In this document: positions 7,395-10,661 of the stretch, piece by piece
How the letters are laid out: the number at the start of each line of letters is the position of its first letter
How positions within the stretch are numbered: position 1 is the stretch's first letter
Source of the DNA: Verrucomicrobiales bacterium
Lineage (GTDB): Bacteria > Verrucomicrobiota > Verrucomicrobiia > Verrucomicrobiales > DEV007
NCBI GenBank assembly: GCA_023253615.1
Contig: JALRFZ010000381.1
Location: 1 to 10,661, forward strand
Direction: 5' to 3'
DNA length: 10,661 nucleotides
The notes under the pieces: model-generated
The model's database searches: none
Seen by the model: the letters and a program-made list of their open reading frames with translations, nothing else
Told to the model about the DNA's origin: nothing
Position numbers and translations under genes: made by a program

Positions 7395-7898
7395 ATGCGT
7401 TACCGCAGCGGCATCGGCTACGACGTACACGCCTTCGCCGAGGGGCGTCCCCTCGTGCTCGGCGGCGTCACCATCCCGCACGATCGCGGGCTCTCCGGCC
7501 ACTCCGACGCCGACGTCCTCTCGCACGCGATCGCCGACGCGATTCTCGGTGCGATCGGCGAGCCGGACATCGGTTATTGGTTTCCGCCCTCCGATGATTC
7601 GATCGAAGGGATCTGCAGTTTGAAGATTCTCGAAAAGGCCGCCGAGCTCGTCGCCGCCAAGGGCGGGCGCATCGAAAACATCGACAGCACCCTCATCGCC
7701 GAAGAGCCCCGCGTGATGAAACACGCCCCGGCGATGAAGGAGAAGATCGCCGCCGCTCTCGGCATCACGCCCGGCGACATCGGGATCAAGGCGACCACCA
7801 ATGAAGCGATGGGCTTCATCGGACGCCGCGAAGGCATCGCCGCGATGGCGGTGGCTTCGGTGGCGCTGGATGGGACGGCGCCACCGGCGAGGCCCTGA
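7395..7898 (+). CDS. ispF: 2-C-methyl-D-erythritol 2,4-cyclodiphosphate synthase
   Basis: The enzyme cyclises CDP-methylerythritol 2-phosphate to methylerythritol 2,4-cyclodiphosphate with loss of CMP, a step of the MEP isoprenoid pathway. Its 167 residues are close to the family norm of about 157-165. Divalent-metal ligands D10 and H12 lie in GIGYDVHAF and H44 in GHSDADVLSHAIADAILGA (35-53). The IKATTNEAMGFIGRREGIA block near the C-terminus matches the conserved KATTxExxGFxGRxEGIA segment that forms the cytidine pocket and trimer core. A GGAGG lies about 13 nt upstream, inside the end of the phosphatase gene, whose stop is 5 nt before this ATG. A short DGTAPPARP tail extends past the usual end. 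No ispD, the frequent partner, is in view. Confidence 0.96.
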   Translation: MRYRSGIGYDVHAFAEGRPLVLGGVTIPHDRGLSGHSDADVLSHAIADAILGAIGEPDIGYWFPPSDDSIEGICSLKILEKAAELVAAKGGRIENIDSTLIAEEPRVMKHAPAMKEKIAAALGITPGDIGIKATTNEAMGFIGRREGIAAMAVASVALDGTAPPARP

Positions 7899-7900
7899 CC

Positions 7901-9277
7901 TCACGCCACGCTCGGGGGAGCGAAACCCTCGCGGTAGGTGCGCGAGAGGATCGTCCGGTTCGCCTCCTCGTGGTTCTTGAAGCGGTAATTGGCCGCGTCC
8001 CACTCGAGCTCCTGGTTGGGGAAACGCGTCGCTTTCGTGGCGAGCAGGCAGGGCTCGGTGATGCGGCTGCCGATGTCGAAGGGAGTCCAGAGAGGCTTCT
8101 CCGTGCCGAGGCAGCAGTCGGCCCAGTCCTTCCAATGCTGGCGCTCGCCGACCTCGGGCATGGCTTCGTTCTCGACGAGCTTGCCCTTGCGGTAGATCTC
8201 CATCTCGCCGCCGGGTTGGAGGAGCAGGGCGCCTTCCTCGCAGACGATCATCGTGCAGGTGCCGGTGATCTTCGAGACGGGCAGTCCGTAGGCCGCGAAA
8301 GAAGGGCGGATGTTGCTGTCGGTATAAGTCACGACGAACTGGTCGCGGGCGAACTTGTCGCCGCCGGGGTAGACGAGGGTCGCGCGGTTGTAGCCCGAGT
8401 GGCACTCGTTCGAGGGTTTCATCGTGTCGGTCTGCACCGTGAGCGGGGCGGGCAGGTCGTAGGCGAAATAGAGCACGTCGATGAGGTGGCAGCCCCAGTC
8501 GGCGAGCATGCCGCCGCCCGTTTCCCAATAGGACCGCCAGCGCCGCGGATGGAGATCCTCGCTGTAGGGCAGGGCCGCTGAGAGGGGGCCGTTCCAGAGA
8601 TCCCACTTCAGGGTATCGGGCACCGCGGTGCCGGGGGTGACGGGGCTCCACGGATCGACGAAGTAGGTGCCGCGGCTCATCCCGCCCGTCCAGATGAAGG
8701 CCTCGACGGGGCGGCCGAGGCGGTTCGATTTCAGCAGCTCGACCGCCTGCATGCGGCCGGTCGTGCAGGCGCGCTGGTTGCCCATCTGGGTGTGAAGATC
8801 CGGACGCGCCGCGAGGGCCTCGCGGATGATGCGCAGCTCGTCGAGCTGGTGCACGAGCGGCTTCTGGCCGTAGACGTGTTTGCCGTGTTTCAGCGCGGTC
8901 ACCATCATGGGGCAGTGGTGGAAATCGGGCGTGTCGACGATGACGGCGTCGAATTGGTCGACGCGGTTGGCGAAGGCCTCGCGGTAGTCGGTGAGGTGCC
9001 AGGCGCCGGCGTATTTTTCCTTCACCTGTTTGAAGGCGTTCTCGTCGACATCGCAGAAGCCCGCGAACTCGACCATGGGATGGCCCTCGAGCCCCTTGCG
9101 CTGCATCCCGCCGATGTTGCCGGTGCCGATCTGGAAGATGCGGAGCTTGCTGTTCTTGTTCGTCGCGGCGCGGACGATGGCGGCATTCGAGGCGATCGCG
9201 GCGGCGCCGAAGGCGGAGGCCGAGCGGAGGAACTGGCGGCGGGAGGAAAGGGCGGGGGAGTTTTCGGGATTTGTCAT
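7901..9277 (-). CDS. Tat-exported Gfo/Idh/MocA family oxidoreductase
   Basis: A 458-residue NAD(P)-dependent oxidoreductase of the Gfo/Idh/MocA family, whose members act on sugars, inositols and glycosidic bonds. The N-terminus carries a twin-arginine signal (SSRRQFLRSASAFGAAA, R13-R14), so the folded enzyme with cofactor should be exported to the periplasm. The Rossmann domain begins with IFQIGTGNIGG (48-57) and ends near the conserved Lys-Pro (K139-P140). The usual EKP is QKP here (VYGQKPLVH), a variant I associate with exported members in Verrucomicrobiota and Planctomycetota. GGGMLADWGCHLIDVL (254-269) holds the catalytic-domain histidine H264. The substrate is unknown. It follows the lipoprotein gene by 76 nt on the same strand and converges on ispF with 2 bp between stops. 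Confidence 0.92.
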   Translation of the reverse strand: MTNPENSPALSSRRQFLRSASAFGAAAIASNAAIVRAATNKNSKLRIFQIGTGNIGGMQRKGLEGHPMVEFAGFCDVDENAFKQVKEKYAGAWHLTDYREAFANRVDQFDAVIVDTPDFHHCPMMVTALKHGKHVYGQKPLVHQLDELRIIREALAARPDLHTQMGNQRACTTGRMQAVELLKSNRLGRPVEAFIWTGGMSRGTYFVDPWSPVTPGTAVPDTLKWDLWNGPLSAALPYSEDLHPRRWRSYWETGGGMLADWGCHLIDVLYFAYDLPAPLTVQTDTMKPSNECHSGYNRATLVYPGGDKFARDQFVVTYTDSNIRPSFAAYGLPVSKITGTCTMIVCEEGALLLQPGGEMEIYRKGKLVENEAMPEVGERQHWKDWADCCLGTEKPLWTPFDIGSRITEPCLLATKATRFPNQELEWDAANYRFKNHEEANRTILSRTYREGFAPPSVA

Positions 9278-9353
9278 GACCCCGGAATGTATCGAAACAG
9301 ACGCGTCGCGGCGAGCCCCTTTTTCTCCCCTGATCGTGGAAAGTCGTACCCTG

Positions 9354-9512
9354 TCAAAGCGCGAAAACGCCCGCGAGGGCGGAGATTTGTTCCCTGTCGG
9401 CGCGAAGCGCGCCGAGCGCGGGTTGATGGCGCGCGGCCACTTCGCGAAACGTCTCGCCGCACGAGGTGAGGAGCAAGGCGGCCGGGAGGAGGGAGAGCAG
9501 GACCCGGTTCAT
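9354..9512 (-). CDS. Small predicted lipoprotein, 52 residues
   Basis: The short reading frame begins MNRVLLSLLPAALLLTSC and ends 34 residues later. The N-terminus is a textbook lipoprotein signal: one Arg, a Leu-rich core and a lipobox L15-T16-S17-C18, predicting a lipid anchor on C18 after cleavage. The mature 35-residue part (CGETFREVAARHQPALGA and onward) is helical and charged, with no other cysteine. It starts 59 nt after the MNIO gene's stop and ends 76 nt before the oxidoreductase, all on one strand. Its size suits either a genuine small lipoprotein or the front of a longer one cut by a stop or frameshift; I see no continuation in the other frames. The lipobox is the main support. Function is unknown. 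Confidence 0.6.
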   Translation of the reverse strand: MNRVLLSLLPAALLLTSCGETFREVAARHQPALGALRADREQISALAGVFAL

Positions 9513-9571
9513 TCCGTTTCGGTGAGGATTGCCCGGTCCCCGGCGGTCCTTGCCGGAAATCCGCGAAGATT

Positions 9572-10661
9572 TCACCACCCGCCGCGCGCGAGCTGCTCGG
9601 CCCATTGCGCCCACTCGCGCCGTTCGTATTCCTTGGCGACTTCCTCGTCCTCCTTCTGGAAGTAGTCCCACGATTCCTCGAAGTGTCGGATCGACCGCCC
9701 GTCGGAATCGAGGAGGCGCTGGAACCAGAGCGGATCGGTCAGGCCGTATTCGAGCACGGCTTCCGGCGCATCGCGGAGAAAAGCCTCGCGGAAGTCCGGT
9801 CGCGCGATGCGTCCCATGAGGGCGCGCTGGTAGCTGCGCAGTCCCGCGTACTCCGGTGCGAGCGGATCGGGGGCGGCGACACCGGCGGGCGAAAAGGCGA
9901 CCGCCGTCCGCGCGGGTGGCTCGACCGGCCGATGGCTGTGGAAGATCCCGCGCGCCGTGCGGATGTCGTGCATCACCGAGGCGAAGGGCTTCAGCTTGCT
10001 GTCGCGCTCGAGGATGACGAAGCGGGCATTCACGGCCCGGCGCACCGCCTCGTCGAAGAGCGGCCAGACCTCGTCCATGACCGGGGCGGAATGGCTGTCC
10101 TCCCAACGCCCGTCGGGCAACTGGTGGCCGCCCGCGAGGTGCATCTGCGAGACGCGGTCCATCGGGATCCGGTCGAAGAAGGCGATCGGGTCGTAGCCGT
10201 GGTTGCGGGCGTTGTTGAAGACATTCGTCACGTCGAGGAGCAGGGTGCAGTCGGTCTCCGCGCAGATGCGGGCGAGGAAGTCCGCCTCGTCGAGCGGGCA
10301 ATGCGGCACGGGAAAGGCATAGGTGACGTTCTCGAGCGCGAAGGGGCGCCCGAGGCGCTCCCTGACAAAACGATAATTCTCCGCGACCCATTTCACCGAG
10401 GTCTCTTCGAAGGGCATCGCGAGAAACATCGTCAGGTCGTGTCCGTCGGCGCGGTGGAAGGCGAGGTGTTCGCTGAAAACCTCCATCCCGGTCTCCGCGA
10501 GAAAGCGTTTCGTCTCATCGAGGTAGCGGTCGGCCGGATCGCCGACGGTGCCGATGGAGAGGCTCAGCCCGTGGGCGACGCAGGGAAAGTTCGCGAGGGC
10601 CTCGCGGAGGAGCTGTTCGCCCGGATCGCTGTAGGTGCGGCGCTCGCGCACAAGGTAATCC
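9572..10661 (-). CDS. MNIO (DUF692) family multinuclear iron oxidase with extra C-terminal region, 5' partial
   Basis: The frame is open through the window edge, so the N-terminus is missing; the GTG at 10651 is probably internal. I number residues from that GTG (359 present). The TIM-barrel core shows the DUF692 ligand set: H27 in VAHGLSLSIG, E61-H62 in FSEHLAFHR, E107 in ALENVTY, D140 and N143 in LLLDVTNVFNNARNHGYDP, H151 in the same block, H171 in MHLAGGH, D185/H187 in EDSHSAPV and E215 in ILERD. Known members (MbnB, TglH, BufB) use two or three irons and O2 to modify cysteine or other residues in small peptides. The core ends near 237; a linker and a helical, charged region (about 268-359, PDFREAFLRDAPEAVLEYGL and onward) follow, beyond the typical length of about 280. 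A small lipoprotein gene follows 59 nt downstream. Confidence 0.85.
   Translation of the reverse strand, partial: DYLVRERRTYSDPGEQLLREALANFPCVAHGLSLSIGTVGDPADRYLDETKRFLAETGMEVFSEHLAFHRADGHDLTMFLAMPFEETSVKWVAENYRFVRERLGRPFALENVTYAFPVPHCPLDEADFLARICAETDCTLLLDVTNVFNNARNHGYDPIAFFDRIPMDRVSQMHLAGGHQLPDGRWEDSHSAPVMDEVWPLFDEAVRRAVNARFVILERDSKLKPFASVMHDIRTARGIFHSHRPVEPPARTAVAFSPAGVAAPDPLAPEYAGLRSYQRALMGRIARPDFREAFLRDAPEAVLEYGLTDPLWFQRLLDSDGRSIRHFEESWDYFQKEDEEVAKEYERREWAQWAEQLARGGW

Noticed and set aside
7230..8651. A 473-codon minus-strand frame across ispF and the oxidoreductase
   Set aside because: It crosses two well-supported genes out of frame and shows no motif.
9354..9512. The small lipoprotein as a bufferin-like MNIO substrate
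   Set aside because: Its single cysteine belongs to the lipobox, and there is no cysteine-bearing core. I keep the adjacency as an observation but do not call it a precursor peptide.
9354..10391. A 345-codon minus-strand frame that includes the lipoprotein at its end
   Set aside because: The upstream part is an out-of-frame shadow of the MNIO gene. Only the last 52 codons, from the ATG at 9512, look real.

Overview
The window is GC-rich bacterial chromosomal DNA, most likely from a metagenome-derived member of the Verrucomicrobiota. That assignment is inferred from the look of the aspartate aminotransferase, the Tat-exported Gfo/Idh/MocA oxidoreductase and the MNIO protein; no rRNA or other marker fixes it, and a planctomycete-like relative cannot be excluded. 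I see no tRNA, rRNA, insertion sequence or CRISPR array.

Layout. Bases 1 to about 150 read on the + strand as the N-terminal third of an actinobacterial-type RimI acetyltransferase. This breaks off abruptly into the 3' part of a minus-strand holA (DNA polymerase III delta subunit), which lacks its C-terminus. The junction at about 140-157 looks like a chimeric contig end. A 172-bp divergent gap follows, then a + strand RND (HAE-type) efflux transporter (1089-4295) and a secreted LolA-like protein (4346-4972). About 490 bp without an intact gene come next, holding a 52-codon coding remnant. Then comes a tight + strand cluster: class I aspartate-type aminotransferase, inositol-monophosphatase-family phosphatase and ispF (gaps of 7 and 5 nt). 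ispF runs head-on, 2 bp apart, into a minus-strand series. In transcription order this series is an MNIO/DUF692 protein with its 5' end outside the window, a 52-residue predicted lipoprotein, and a Tat-signal Gfo/Idh/MocA oxidoreductase.

How the genes work together. Most are housekeeping genes: replication clamp loading (holA), amino-acid metabolism (aminotransferase), phosphatase, and the MEP isoprenoid pathway (ispF). The aminotransferase, phosphatase and ispF are probably co-transcribed because of their spacing, although no shared pathway is evident. The RND pump has no adaptor or outer-membrane partner here and carries Asn at two positions of the AcrB proton relay. The most unusual stretch is the right end. 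There a DUF692/MNIO oxidase, with its metal ligands apparently intact, carries an extra C-terminal region of about 90-120 residues and sits just upstream of a tiny lipoprotein gene. MNIO enzymes often modify small peptides encoded beside them, so this pair deserves a check, but the small protein has only one cysteine, in the lipobox.
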